64,000 nucleotides of DNA. Origin: Mesoflavibacter sp. (GTDB lineage Bacteria; Pseudomonadota; Alphaproteobacteria; UBA8366; Aestuariispiraceae). The translations under genes were made by a program, and so were the position numbers. Positions 8,974 to 17,593 of the stretch are shown piece after piece. Under the pieces are notes generated by a model. It was not told the DNA's origin and did no database searches. It saw only the letters and a list, made by a program, of their open reading frames with translations. How positions within the stretch are numbered: the first letter of the stretch is position 1; each line of letters starts with the position of its first letter. The DNA is taken from assembly GCA_017792345.1 (NCBI GenBank), contig CP051228.1, forward strand, positions 3,502,148-3,566,147, in the 5' to 3' direction.

Positions 8974-9750
8974 TCAGCCGTCCAGGCCGCGCCAGCCGCA
9001 GACCATCAGCGTCAGGTCGTCTTCGACCTTGGCGGACAGGCGATCCGACGCCAGGAAGGCGCGGATACCGTCATGCACCTCCAGCGCGCTGCCGGATTGG
9101 CGGGTGAAAAGGTCGATGGGCGAAAAGAAGGGGGCGTGCGGCGTCTGTGCGCGATTGTCGACCGACACGGCGGCCAGACCGTCGGTGGCCGCACTGACGA
9201 ACCGTACCGGACCTTCCAGGGAGCGAACGCGCAGACGATCGGCCGCATCGGGATCGGTCACGAAGCTAGTCTCATTTGCGTACTCGCCGCGATCCGGCTG
9301 GATCAGCAGGGTGTAATCCTGATGCGACAGGCGCGCGACAACGATGCCATCCCCGATTTGGGCTACCGATACGCCATTCGGGGCCAAGGCTACGACCGTC
9401 AGGGTGCAGGCCAGGTCGTCGAGCGACAACCGGTTGTCGTTGGCTGTTTCGCGAATGGCGGACTGAACCGTGTTGGTGAGACCGTCGAACAGGCGTTCCG
9501 GCGACAGGCGGCTGACCGCGCCGCGCAGGCCGGGGGCATCCGCGATGCGCTCGCGGATCCAGGGCAGGGCGGCGTCGACGGCGGCGCGCGCGCCCAGATG
9601 GCTGAAGCGGGCCGATCCCGCGCCGTCGGCGAAGGCGGCGATCACGGTGTTCTCGTCAGGCAGAGCCAGGCGCCCGAAATCCTGGCAGGGAATGCCCGCG
9701 CGGCGGTGCGATGCGCCTTGCCGGTAGTCGAGGGCCGCCATCCAGGACAT
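8974..9750 (-). CDS. PP2C-family Ser/Thr phosphatase (TerY-P triad)
   Basis: Metal-dependent protein phosphatase of 258 residues. The PP2C motifs appear in order: CQDFG (Asp24), AAFADGAGSARFS (Asp42-Gly43), VSVAQIGDGIVVARL, VSAATDGLAAV and the last metal ligand in VEDDLTLMV. It has no signal peptide or membrane segment, so it is cytoplasmic. An AGGAGG stretch precedes the ATG at 9750 at a long spacing; the ATG at 9741 is an alternative start. It sits between the vWA gene (19 bases upstream) and the kinase gene (9 bases downstream), so the obvious inference is that it dephosphorylates targets of that kinase, possibly the vWA protein. Confidence 0.88.
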   Translation of the reverse strand: MSWMAALDYRQGASHRRAGIPCQDFGRLALPDENTVIAAFADGAGSARFSHLGARAAVDAALPWIRERIADAPGLRGAVSRLSPERLFDGLTNTVQSAIRETANDNRLSLDDLACTLTVVALAPNGVSVAQIGDGIVVARLSHQDYTLLIQPDRGEYANETSFVTDPDAADRLRVRSLEGPVRFVSAATDGLAAVSVDNRAQTPHAPFFSPIDLFTRQSGSALEVHDGIRAFLASDRLSAKVEDDLTLMVCGWRGLDG

Positions 9751-9769
9751 GATCGCCGTGCCTCCTCGC

Positions 9770-10441
9770 CTAGGGGTGAATTTCCGCCCAGCCGTGAACC
9801 GGCGGCAGGGCCAGGGTTTCGCCGCCGATGCGGCTCATGGATACGCGCCGCACACTGGCGGACAGCCATCGGAACAGATCGCGGAACATCAGGCCGCGCA
9901 GCATCAGCGGCGGCCGGTTCGGGGAGGAGATTTCGCGCAGGATATCCATATCCGCGCCCTGAACCCCGACGGTGAAGAAGGTTGCGCGGCCGGTCAGGTC
10001 CGCTTCCTGCATGCGCATGGCCGCGTGCTGCCAGGCTTCGCCGTCCGTAGGCGCGCCATCCGTGATCAGGAAAATCCAGGGTCGGTAGTAATGTATCCCG
10101 TTGGAGCGATAGACCGCCTTGCGCGCTTCCACCATGCGCAGTCCCAGGTCCATGGCCTCGCCCATGGGCGTGTTCCCGGATGCCTCCAATTGCGGGGGGC
10201 CCAATTCGTCGACCGTCACGAAGTCCTGGACCATACGCACATCGCCGCCGAAAGCGACAATCGATAACTCGACCCTGAGGCTCGCCAATTCGTCGGACAG
10301 GATGTGGTGCTGGAAAGAGCGCAGCCCGGCATTCAGCTCGGCAATCGGTTCGCCGCGCATCGATGCCGACGTGTCCAGCAGCAATGCCACCGGACACCGG
10401 TTCTCCGGATTGTGAACGAACTCGGGAAGGCCAAGTCCCAT
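9770..10441 (-). CDS. TerY-like von Willebrand factor A domain protein
   Basis: A single vWA domain of 223 residues, first gene of the four-gene operon. The MIDAS metal site is intact: DTSAS (23-27), Thr91 in GNTPMGEAM and Asp128 in FLITDGAPTDGE. This matches TerY-type proteins, which are stand-alone intracellular vWA domains in tellurite-resistance-like and stress modules. A longer frame begins at a GTG at 10519 but has a weak ribosome site and adds 26 residues not expected for the family, so I chose the ATG at 10441. No other ter genes (terB, C, D, E, Z) lie in this window. Confidence 0.85.
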   Translation of the reverse strand: MGLGLPEFVHNPENRCPVALLLDTSASMRGEPIAELNAGLRSFQHHILSDELASLRVELSIVAFGGDVRMVQDFVTVDELGPPQLEASGNTPMGEAMDLGLRMVEARKAVYRSNGIHYYRPWIFLITDGAPTDGEAWQHAAMRMQEADLTGRATFFTVGVQGADMDILREISSPNRPPLMLRGLMFRDLFRWLSASVRRVSMSRIGGETLALPPVHGWAEIHP

Positions 10442-10685
10442 GCCGTCTCGTTCCCGTCTTTCGATAACCACCAGATCGACGCCCGAATCGCCTGCCAGGG
10501 TGTAGGGCGCCCCAATCACTTGCCGATTCGTTCAGCAAGTTTTGTGCCAGCATATCAAGTTATTTTAGATATTGAACAGTTAATCTCTATAAATCTAGAA
10601 GGCCGAATCCCTATCGATACATCAGGAAATTGAAGATTCCCTGAATCCGCTAAGGATTCGTCTCAAATAGAGATCTGTTTTCTGG
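10442..10685 (-). promoter_or_regulatory. AT-rich leader of the TerY-P operon
   Basis: The spacer between the vWA gene and the desaturase gene is much richer in A+T than the surrounding coding DNA, especially 10550-10620. It must hold the promoter of the downstream operon. I could not pick one convincing -35/-10 pair. A short hairpin GAATCC-gctaa-GGATTC lies at 10643-10659, just after the desaturase stop codon. It lacks a clear U-tract, so it is only a weak terminator candidate. Confidence 0.35.
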
Positions 10686-11588
10686 CTAGCTCTGGCCGGC
10701 GGGACTGATGTCGGCAGGCGTGACGGCGGCCTTCCGTTCGTTCCGGAACGGCTGTGCCAACTGTCCCAGGAAATCATCGGGCATCGGCCCGTCGATACCG
10801 ATATCGACCGGCGGGCGATAGGACGCGTTGTAATAAGTGCCGAACAGAAGGTCGAACAGGACGAGGTTTTCGCCGTAATTCTTGTTGCCCTCGCGCAGAT
10901 CCTTGGAATGGTGGAACCGGTGCAGCGTGGGCGTATTGAAGACATAGGACAGCCAGCCGAACCGCATATCGACATTACAATGGGTCAGCATGCCGATGAA
11001 GGCGGTGGTTGCGCTGGTCAACTTGAAGACTTCGATCGGCGCGCCCGCGAGGAACAGCAGCGGCTGGCTCAGCAGGATCGAAACCGCCGTGTCGACGAAG
11101 TGAAAGCGGCCGGTGTTAATAAAGCTCAACCGTTTGGCGCTGTGATGGACGGCGTGAAAACGCCAGAACAGGGGCACTTCGTGGGACAGCCGGTGGGCGG
11201 CGTAGAGGCCGGCCTCGATCACGACCAGGCCCAGTGCGACCTGTGCCAGCAACGGCCATTCGGTCGGCCAGATGTTCAGGCCGGATTCCGCGAAGTTTTC
11301 GGCCAAGCCGAAAACCGCGCCGACGACGATCAATACCTGCGCGACGCCCTTGCTCAACGCGGTATGCGCCAGATCGACCCAGATCTGTCCGTCGTTCTTC
11401 AGCCAGGCCCGCTCGAAGGGCAGGGCCCGCTCGGCAAAAAACAGCACGACTGCCAGCGCCAGATAGGCAATGTTGAACAGCAGAAAGCCACTGTCGTGCA
11501 GAACGCCGTAAATCGTCGTGCCGAGGCAGAGCGCGAGGAGCCCGGGCCAAAGCCCGTACCGAACCAACGTCGTCGTAATATGTCGCAT
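10686..11588 (-). CDS. Sterol desaturase / fatty acid hydroxylase superfamily membrane protein
   Basis: Integral-membrane di-iron oxygenase of 300 residues. Hydrophobic segments fill the N-terminal half. The histidine clusters are HRLSHEVPLFWRFHAVHHS (two boxes) and, near the C-terminus, LHRFHHSKDLREGNKNYGENL. These are the metal ligands of the family, which hydroxylates or desaturates lipids such as sterols, fatty acids and carotenoids. A substrate cannot be assigned. It lies just downstream of hpnN on the same strand (138 bases apart), so a hopanoid or other membrane-lipid role is possible. The ATG start has only a weak ribosome site. Confidence 0.87.
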   Translation of the reverse strand: MRHITTTLVRYGLWPGLLALCLGTTIYGVLHDSGFLLFNIAYLALAVVLFFAERALPFERAWLKNDGQIWVDLAHTALSKGVAQVLIVVGAVFGLAENFAESGLNIWPTEWPLLAQVALGLVVIEAGLYAAHRLSHEVPLFWRFHAVHHSAKRLSFINTGRFHFVDTAVSILLSQPLLFLAGAPIEVFKLTSATTAFIGMLTHCNVDMRFGWLSYVFNTPTLHRFHHSKDLREGNKNYGENLVLFDLLFGTYYNASYRPPVDIGIDGPMPDDFLGQLAQPFRNERKAAVTPADISPAGQS

Positions 11589-11726
11589 TCGGAATCCGTC
11601 GCCGATTGAGCGTGAGTGACACCGACAACGGAAACTGCCGGCTGAACAAAATGGGCCGCACAGAGTGGTGTGTGCGGTGCAGCAGGCTATTTGTTACGAA
11701 TCGACGTAGTTTTCAAGTCGTTCTGT

Positions 11727-14330
11727 TTAAATTTGCCGAATATGCGCCCTATCCGTGCCGAGCCAGGCGAGCAGCGCCGGCAGAACGATCATTGTCGATA
11801 AAATGATCGCAATCATAGCGACGCTGAGCAGCATTCCCATGCTGGAAATCCCTGAATTACTTACGATTCCCAGGGTTGCGAAGGAGGCGAGGGTGGTCCC
11901 TCCGCTGAGCAGAACAGCCCGGGGTGTGGAGGACTTCAGAACGGCGCTCAAGTCGCCCTCTTCACGCCACCTTGCCACAAAATGAACACCATTATCGACC
12001 CCGAGCCCCAGGATAAGTGGCAAAACGATCACATTCGCGACGTTGAACGGGATGCCGGCCAGGACGCCGAAAGCCGTCGTTGCCGCCCCGGCCAGGATCA
12101 GGGGAATGAGAACCAGGATGGCGTCGCGCAGGCTGCGCAACCGCCAGATCAGGAAGGCCAGGATCACGCCCAGAGCGATTACGACCGCCTGCTGAAAGGC
12201 GGCGACGACGATCTTGCCGGTTCCCGCTTCCAGCACAGGTCGGCCGGTGGCATCGGGATACAGGGCGGTCACCGCTTCGACGAATTCACCCAGCGCCGAG
12301 AAATCCCGCAGGTCCTCCTTCGGCAGGACGGCGATCCGCACACCGCCATCCGGCGCGACATACCGGTCGACCATGTCTTGTGGCAGGTCCGACAGCGTGA
12401 AGGCACGGGCCCCCAACGCTTCCTTCAATCCTTCCAGCGTGACACGCAGGGGCGTGGTCAGCCGGTCCTCAAACGCCGCAGCGTCCGCGTCGTCCAATGC
12501 GTTCAGCCCATCGACAAGCCGTTCGCGGCTCTCCGGCGGCAGGTCGTCCCAGGATTGTGCGCGCAGATCGCGTAAGGCAGCCAGTGCCCCGTCTTCGCCG
12601 GCGGCGCCATTGGCCGAGGGAGGCGTTAGCGCCGGCCAGAGGAAGACCGCCGCTTCTTCAATCATCGCCTGCTTCAGGTCCGCTTCGGCCGGAACGAGGT
12701 CATCCAGCGTCCGCACACTGGCGACTTCCGGCAGGGCGCGCAGTCTGTTCGCCGCCGCTTCGGCCGCCGGCCGGTCGGCGAATGGGATAGACAGGGTATA
12801 GGGGGTGATCGCGCCATCCTGCTGCAGGTCGATCAAGGTCTGGACGGATTCCGCTTTCGGGTCCTTGAGCGCCAACGTGTTGAAGTCGAATTCCGCCCGG
12901 GCCGACAGGGCGAGCGCCGCAATCGATAGGATGGCAGCCGCCACCACGACCGGCCGCTTCCGTCGATCGATCCAGCCACCGACCGCACCGCCGCCCGGCA
13001 TTGTGGCATGTGCGCCGCCAGGAAGCCGCATCAGGCTGAACAGGGCCGGAAGGACGGTCAAGCTGACGATCAGCGCCAGGACCATCCCGGCGGCCGCGAT
13101 CTGTCCCAATTCCGCCAAGCCCCGGTAATCGGTGGGCCAGAAGGACAGGAACCCGACCGCCGATGTCACCGCACAGAGCCCCAGAGTCCCACCGCAACTG
13201 GCCGCGGATCGCCTGGCCGCGCCCGGCGCGTCGGGTGTGTTCGTAGCTTCTTCCCGATAGCGAAGGGCATAGTGGATTGCGAAATCGATGCCCAGCCCGA
13301 TGAAGAGCACAGAGAAGACGATCGACAGAAGTGTCAGGGAGCCGACCGCCAGTGTCGCGAAGCCGAAGGTCCAGGCCAAGCCGCAGAACAATGCGCCAAA
13401 ACAGCCAACGATAGCGCGCCAGGACCGGAATCCGACGATGAGCACGAAGGCCAGCAAGGTAAGCGACAGGGCCCCCGCCATTTGGATATCCGCAACGGCG
13501 TGGGTCATTTCCTCCTTCGACAAGGGCCCCCGCCCGGTCAGGCGCATCGAAATGCCGCGCGCCTCGAAACCCAGATCGCGCGCTGCGGCCCGAATCAGGC
13601 CGGTACCGTCACCGCCGACAGCGCTTTCCTCCCCGTCGAGCCTGCCCTGAAGCAGGAGAATTCGGCGGTTCGACGCCAGATCCAACCCCGCATCCGGTCC
13701 AAGGGCAAAGCGGGTCCAGGACACGGAATTGGGGGCCCCTGACGCGGTTTCGCGCGCCGCCGTTTCGATCATTGCGGCCAGGGCCGTTCGCGCGCCTTGG
13801 ATTTCCGGGTCGTTCCCGCTGAGGGTCCGCATTCTGTCGGCCAGATCGGCAATGCCGCGCAGGCTGGGGTCCTGGGCCAGGATGGCGATGGCCGGCTCGG
13901 CAGCGGCCAGCCGATCGATTGCTTGTTCCAACGCGTCGGGCGTGAGATAGAGCAGCCCGTTCCGGCGTAGGAAGGGATCGGTGCCGGGCGCCCGGATGGC
14001 GTGAAAGACGCCGTTGTTCCGCGCTTCAAGTTCCGCCGCCAGTTCCATTTGTGCGGCCATGGCGGTTTCCGGACTGGGCGCGTCGATTACGGCAATGTTT
14101 GTGCGCCGGTCATAGGTAAAGCGGTCCTTATAGGCGTTGTAATTTTGCAGGAAGGGCACATCTTCCGGCAGGAGCGCATAGGCGTCCGGATTAAGCGACA
14201 GGTACCGGATGGCGCCGAGAACGGACAACACCGCGACCATCACGGCGGCCGCCAACACGACGAGAGGGCGCCGCGCGGAGAATTCGGACACCAGCGTCAT
14301 TCCGTGGCGGATTGGGTTCGTTTCTGTCAT
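11727..14330 (-). CDS. hpnN: MMPL/RND-type hopanoid transporter, HpnN-like
   Basis: An 867-residue RND-superfamily lipid transporter with two repeats. Each has one N-terminal membrane helix, a large periplasmic domain and a five-helix bundle. Readable parts are RRPLVVLAAAVMVAVLSVLGAIRYL at the start, the SSD-like bundle containing FIGLGIDFAIHYALRYREE, and the mirrored bundle with LILGLGVDNGVHFVARWREE near the end. Length and layout fit HpnN, which moves hopanoids to the outer membrane. The divergent MlaC/HpnM-like gene 93 bases away supports this, since hpnM and hpnN are commonly associated. Hopanoid biosynthesis genes are not in the window. A generic MMPL transporter is the alternative. Confidence 0.82.
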   Translation of the reverse strand: MTETNPIRHGMTLVSEFSARRPLVVLAAAVMVAVLSVLGAIRYLSLNPDAYALLPEDVPFLQNYNAYKDRFTYDRRTNIAVIDAPSPETAMAAQMELAAELEARNNGVFHAIRAPGTDPFLRRNGLLYLTPDALEQAIDRLAAAEPAIAILAQDPSLRGIADLADRMRTLSGNDPEIQGARTALAAMIETAARETASGAPNSVSWTRFALGPDAGLDLASNRRILLLQGRLDGEESAVGGDGTGLIRAAARDLGFEARGISMRLTGRGPLSKEEMTHAVADIQMAGALSLTLLAFVLIVGFRSWRAIVGCFGALFCGLAWTFGFATLAVGSLTLLSIVFSVLFIGLGIDFAIHYALRYREEATNTPDAPGAARRSAASCGGTLGLCAVTSAVGFLSFWPTDYRGLAELGQIAAAGMVLALIVSLTVLPALFSLMRLPGGAHATMPGGGAVGGWIDRRKRPVVVAAAILSIAALALSARAEFDFNTLALKDPKAESVQTLIDLQQDGAITPYTLSIPFADRPAAEAAANRLRALPEVASVRTLDDLVPAEADLKQAMIEEAAVFLWPALTPPSANGAAGEDGALAALRDLRAQSWDDLPPESRERLVDGLNALDDADAAAFEDRLTTPLRVTLEGLKEALGARAFTLSDLPQDMVDRYVAPDGGVRIAVLPKEDLRDFSALGEFVEAVTALYPDATGRPVLEAGTGKIVVAAFQQAVVIALGVILAFLIWRLRSLRDAILVLIPLILAGAATTAFGVLAGIPFNVANVIVLPLILGLGVDNGVHFVARWREEGDLSAVLKSSTPRAVLLSGGTTLASFATLGIVSNSGISSMGMLLSVAMIAIILSTMIVLPALLAWLGTDRAHIRQI

Positions 14331-14423
14331 ATGGCGGAGATATCGCGGGTCAAGACATTGGAAGCTTCGTGGGCCACGTTACGGGGAAACGGCACGCGAA
14401 CCAACATTTAGGAGTTTTTGTTG

Positions 14424-15065
14424 ATGGCACTTGTTTCTGGGACCTTGTCCCGACGTTCGTTCGTCGCGGCTGTTGCTGCAACCGGATTCGCGGTTTCGGC
14501 GCCGGTCGCCATCGCCGCGGGCACGCCTGCCAAACCCGCGGAGATCGTGGCCGCACTAGGCCAGGATTTGGGTAAGCTGGCCGGAGATTCCAAGGCCATG
14601 AATGGGGCACAGCGCCTGGACGCGGTCTCGGATCTGCTCCACCGATACTTCGATCTGCCGAAGATTGCGGCCAACACGATCGGCGCGCGTCGCTTCCGCG
14701 GTCTCAGCGAGAGTCAGCAGGCCGACTTTGTCGAGGCCTATACCCGCTTCACCGTCGCCAGCTACATCCGCCGTCTGCCGCAGTTTGACGCGACCGGGTT
14801 TGCCGTCGGCGCGGTGAACGACGGCCCGTCTGGATTGGCGGCCGTGCGTGCGACCTATTCCGGCCCTCAGTCCGGTCAATCCGTGCTGGATTTCGTGCTG
14901 ACCGATACGCCGAATGGATATCGGATCGTGGATCTGCGGATCGACGGCGATATCAGCGAGTTGGCGGTCCGCCGGGCTGAGGTCTCCAAGGTTCTGGACG
15001 ATAAGGGCTTCGACGGGCTGATCGCGCTGTTGCGCGACCGCACGGCGGCCCTGTCGGAAGGCTAG
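14424..15065 (+). CDS. MlaC/Ttg2D-family lipid-binding protein, HpnM-like, with Tat-type signal
   Basis: Periplasmic phospholipid- or hopanoid-binding protein of the MlaC (toluene tolerance Ttg2D) family, 213 residues. The N-terminus LSRRSFVAAVAATGFAVSAPVAIAAG looks like a twin-arginine signal peptide. The mature part has the family pattern FDLPKIAANTIGARRFRGLSESQQADFVEAYTRF and the tail VLDFVLTDTPNGYRIVDLRIDG. I chose the ATG at 14424 because GGAG lies 9 bases upstream; an in-frame TTG at 14418 is unlikely. It is divergent from hpnN, and a membrane protein gene follows 7 bases after its stop, probably co-transcribed. Confidence 0.85.
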   Translation: MALVSGTLSRRSFVAAVAATGFAVSAPVAIAAGTPAKPAEIVAALGQDLGKLAGDSKAMNGAQRLDAVSDLLHRYFDLPKIAANTIGARRFRGLSESQQADFVEAYTRFTVASYIRRLPQFDATGFAVGAVNDGPSGLAAVRATYSGPQSGQSVLDFVLTDTPNGYRIVDLRIDGDISELAVRRAEVSKVLDDKGFDGLIALLRDRTAALSEG

Positions 15066-15072
15066 GGCCACC

Positions 15073-15915
15073 ATGACGGGCTGGAACGGGCTCCGGGGCG
15101 CCGGCATTCTGTTGGTGATTGTCACCGTCGCCGGATTGATCGGCGGGTGGGACGATGCTGCATTAGAGAGCCTTATCCCGGCCTTGCGCCAGACGAATGC
15201 CTATTACGATCCCTTCCGTCTTTGGATTTCGGTCGGGATTCTGGGACTTTTTCTGATTTGGGCAGGCTGGTACCTCCATCGTCACCACGGCCCGGAGCGG
15301 CCGCTTCCGGTGGTCTGGTCGCCCATCCTCTTCTGGTCCTGTATTGCCGTCAGCCCGGTCTTCCTGTTGTCGCATCACGGCCTGTTGCCGGATCTTCTGT
15401 TCGCGGAAGATGGGCCGATGGAATATCTGACTGTCCTACTTCTGGTGGTATCGGCCGCCTTTGCGGGGCTGGCCGCCCACCGCTCAACGCTACCGAAGCC
15501 GGACCGGATCCTGCTGTGGGTCTTCGTCGGGGGCATGTTGTTCCTGGCGCTGGAAGAAATCAGTTGGGGCCAGCGGATTTTCGGCATCGAGACGCCGGAA
15601 GCGCTGAAGGAAAGCAACGTTCAGGGCGAGATCAACCTGCACAACCTGACCGTCGGCTGGAACGAGGTCGTCCGAATGACTCTGGCCTGCATCCTGTCCG
15701 CCGTGCTGCTGTTGCTGCCGCGTGACGCGGTGCCGGGCCTGAGGGGGCGGTTCATGGCGTTGAAGCCCGATGGCCGCTACTTGCCGCTGATCCCCATCCT
15801 GCTTGCCTCACACCTCTATGACGAATGGTTCGAGCAGGTCGTGTCCTTTGCGATCGTCAGCTATGCATGGCTGATCTACCGGCGTTCGAATTCCACCCAA
15901 TCGACATTGGTGTAG
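15073..15915 (+). CDS. Multi-pass membrane protein of unknown function
   Basis: A 280-residue inner-membrane protein with about seven hydrophobic segments. I do not recognise a named family. The most distinctive part is a polar patch inside the membrane region, LALEEISWGQRIFGIETPEA followed by INLHNLTVGWNEV. It has charged and aromatic residues (EE, WGQR, NLHN) that look conserved and could form an active site. The gene follows hpnM by 7 bases, which suggests an envelope-lipid context. Its end overlaps the convergent transglutaminase-like gene by 40 bases. Confidence 0.7.
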   Translation: MTGWNGLRGAGILLVIVTVAGLIGGWDDAALESLIPALRQTNAYYDPFRLWISVGILGLFLIWAGWYLHRHHGPERPLPVVWSPILFWSCIAVSPVFLLSHHGLLPDLLFAEDGPMEYLTVLLLVVSAAFAGLAAHRSTLPKPDRILLWVFVGGMLFLALEEISWGQRIFGIETPEALKESNVQGEINLHNLTVGWNEVVRMTLACILSAVLLLLPRDAVPGLRGRFMALKPDGRYLPLIPILLASHLYDEWFEQVVSFAIVSYAWLIYRRSNSTQSTLV

Positions 15916-16910
15916 CTGCGCAGGGTCCGCCAGTTCCGTGCCGCGCGACCGTCGTGCAATTGCAGCTCGTCGCCGGCATTCAGGACATAGCGTACATACC
16001 GATCGGTTCTTTCGACCGGTGCTCGGTCAGCGGTCAGGGTGCCGTCGTCCGGTTCGCCGACTGTATGGAAGGTGACAGTGACGTCCTGTGCGGCCCGAAT
16101 GCCCCGAATCCAACCGCGATCGAACCTGTGGCCGAGATAGTGCAGATAGGGGGAAAGTCCGGCCGCTGCACCGTCTTCGGACACATCCTGGGGATCGCCG
16201 TCGGCCTCGCCCAGGCGTAATCCATCGGACTGGCCCAAATCCAGGTGGACGGTCCAATGCAGCGGCTCTCCCTGAGATGCCAGGGCGGCCGACGCGAAGT
16301 CGTCATAGACTGGGTGATAGGTCGCCCCTTCCGCGATGGTTGCCCAGATTGAGCTGGCCGGGACCTGCATCCGCTGAAGCTCCAGAGTTTCAGCGGTTGT
16401 TAATAGGGAACCATGCCGGATCGGCGCCAATCCATAGGTTGGGTCCAGCAGGATCTGGGATCCACCGTCCAGAATGACCCCAACAATCGAATGACCGTTA
16501 TGGGGGGTGACTAGATTGACCTGGGTCGCGTCGATTCCGAGCTGGCGCAGGATAAAGACAGACGCACGCGAAGCGCTGTCGCAGGCTCCCTCGATCAGGA
16601 TCGTCTCGATTGCGCCGCTCTGGACCCGGAGGATTTCGGGCAGGACCTGATTTGTCAGGTAAGGCTGCAGGCGAAACAGCAGAGAGGGAGACGACAAATC
16701 CCGTTGGCTGTAGAATTTGTAGACTGCGGCTGCGACGCGTCTGGCCCGTTCAGGAATAGGCAGAGACGCGTCGTCGCCGGCCGAGACGGCAAAAGCGCGG
16801 GCTTCTGATTTCGCGTAGCTCTCCAACACCGTCTTGCCGACGGTTGAGACTAACAGAACAAGGATAATCCCGGCGGCACACGTCAGTCCTGCCCATCGAA
16901 GCAGGCGCAT
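15876..16910 (-). CDS. Transglutaminase-like (papain-fold) envelope protein
   Basis: A 344-residue protein with one N-terminal membrane anchor (about residues 7-28) and the rest presumably periplasmic. A plausible Cys-His-Asp triad of the bacterial transglutaminase-like fold is seen: C110 in IEGACDSASRASVFILRQLG, H140 in PHNGHSIVGVIL and D156 in LLDPTYGL. The spacing is normal for this superfamily, whose members act as peptidases, amidases or inactive scaffolds. No substrate can be inferred. The C-terminal half, rich in Asp and aromatic residues, is unrecognised. It is convergent with the hpnM-linked membrane protein. Confidence 0.6.
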   Translation of the reverse strand: MRLLRWAGLTCAAGIILVLLVSTVGKTVLESYAKSEARAFAVSAGDDASLPIPERARRVAAAVYKFYSQRDLSSPSLLFRLQPYLTNQVLPEILRVQSGAIETILIEGACDSASRASVFILRQLGIDATQVNLVTPHNGHSIVGVILDGGSQILLDPTYGLAPIRHGSLLTTAETLELQRMQVPASSIWATIAEGATYHPVYDDFASAALASQGEPLHWTVHLDLGQSDGLRLGEADGDPQDVSEDGAAAGLSPYLHYLGHRFDRGWIRGIRAAQDVTVTFHTVGEPDDGTLTADRAPVERTDRYVRYVLNAGDELQLHDGRAARNWRTLRSYTNVDWVEFERR

Positions 16911-16935
16911 GACGTGCCGGCCGTCTTGGGTCAGG

Positions 16936-17274
16936 TCAGGCGTCGACTTCGGTTTCGATCCCGCGCTCGCTCAGCAGATCGCTCAACTCGCCGGTTTCGA
17001 ACATTTCCCGGACGATGTCGCAACCGCCGACGAATTCACCCTTCACGTAAAGCTGCGGGATGGTCGGCCAGTTGGAGAATTCCTTGATCCCTTCACGGAC
17101 CGCCATGTCGTCCAGAACGTTCACGCCCTTGAACGGCACGCCCATATGGTTCAGCACCTGGACCACCGCGGCGGAGAAACCGCATTGCGGGAAAACCGGC
17201 GTGCCCTTCATGAACAGCACCACGTCCGTCGCGTTGATTTCGCCCTGGATGCGGCTTTGCGTTTGATCGTCCAT
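16936..17274 (-). CDS. grxD: Monothiol glutaredoxin, Grx4 family
   Basis: A 112-residue Grx4/Grx5-type monothiol glutaredoxin, involved in iron-sulfur cluster transfer in the cytoplasm. The sequence [20 protein letters not shown] carries the CGFS active site. The glutathione-binding parts [20 protein letters not shown] are complete. The start is the ATG at 17274, behind AGGAAGG; a longer upstream frame is Arg-rich and unlikely. It is directly downstream of a bolA gene (46 bases). BolA and Grx4 form a [2Fe-2S]-bridged complex, so this pairing is functionally meaningful. Confidence 0.95.
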   Translation of the reverse strand: MDDQTQSRIQGEINATDVVLFMKGTPVFPQCGFSAAVVQVLNHMGVPFKGVNVLDDMAVREGIKEFSNWPTIPQLYVKGEFVGGCDIVREMFETGELSDLLSERGIETEVDA

Positions 17275-17320
17275 CTCTACTTCCTTCCTAGCGGGGCCTG
17301 ATCTCAGATCGCCCCGGATG

Positions 17321-17560
17321 TCATGCGTCTTCCGGCACCGCCGTCTGCAGCGCCAGCGCGTGCAACTCACCGCCCATGCGGCCCTTCAGGGCGGCATAGA
17401 CCATCTGATGTTGTTGGACGCGGGACTTGCCGGCGAAGGCGGCGGACTTCACGAAGGCGGCGTAATGGTCGCCGTCGCCGCGCAGGTCGTTGATGATGAC
17501 CTCGGCATCCGGCAGTGCCTCCTTGATGAAGCGTTCGATGTCGCCTGCACTCATCGGCAT
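17321..17560 (-). CDS. bolA: BolA-family protein
   Basis: Small 79-residue BolA-like protein of the IbaG/BolA2-like class. Readable family parts are [30 protein letters not shown] and the C-terminal helix [27 protein letters not shown], with its characteristic His residues. It partners with the monothiol glutaredoxin encoded immediately downstream in iron-sulfur trafficking. The start may be 17560 or the ATG two codons later; an AAGGGGG stretch lies upstream. It follows purL by 33 bases on the same strand and may be co-transcribed with it, as in many alphaproteobacteria. Confidence 0.93.
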   Translation of the reverse strand: MPMSAGDIERFIKEALPDAEVIINDLRGDGDHYAAFVKSAAFAGKSRVQQHQMVYAALKGRMGGELHALALQTAVPEDA

Positions 17561-17593
17561 GGTCTTAGCCCCCTTACAGATCGTGCCTTAGGA

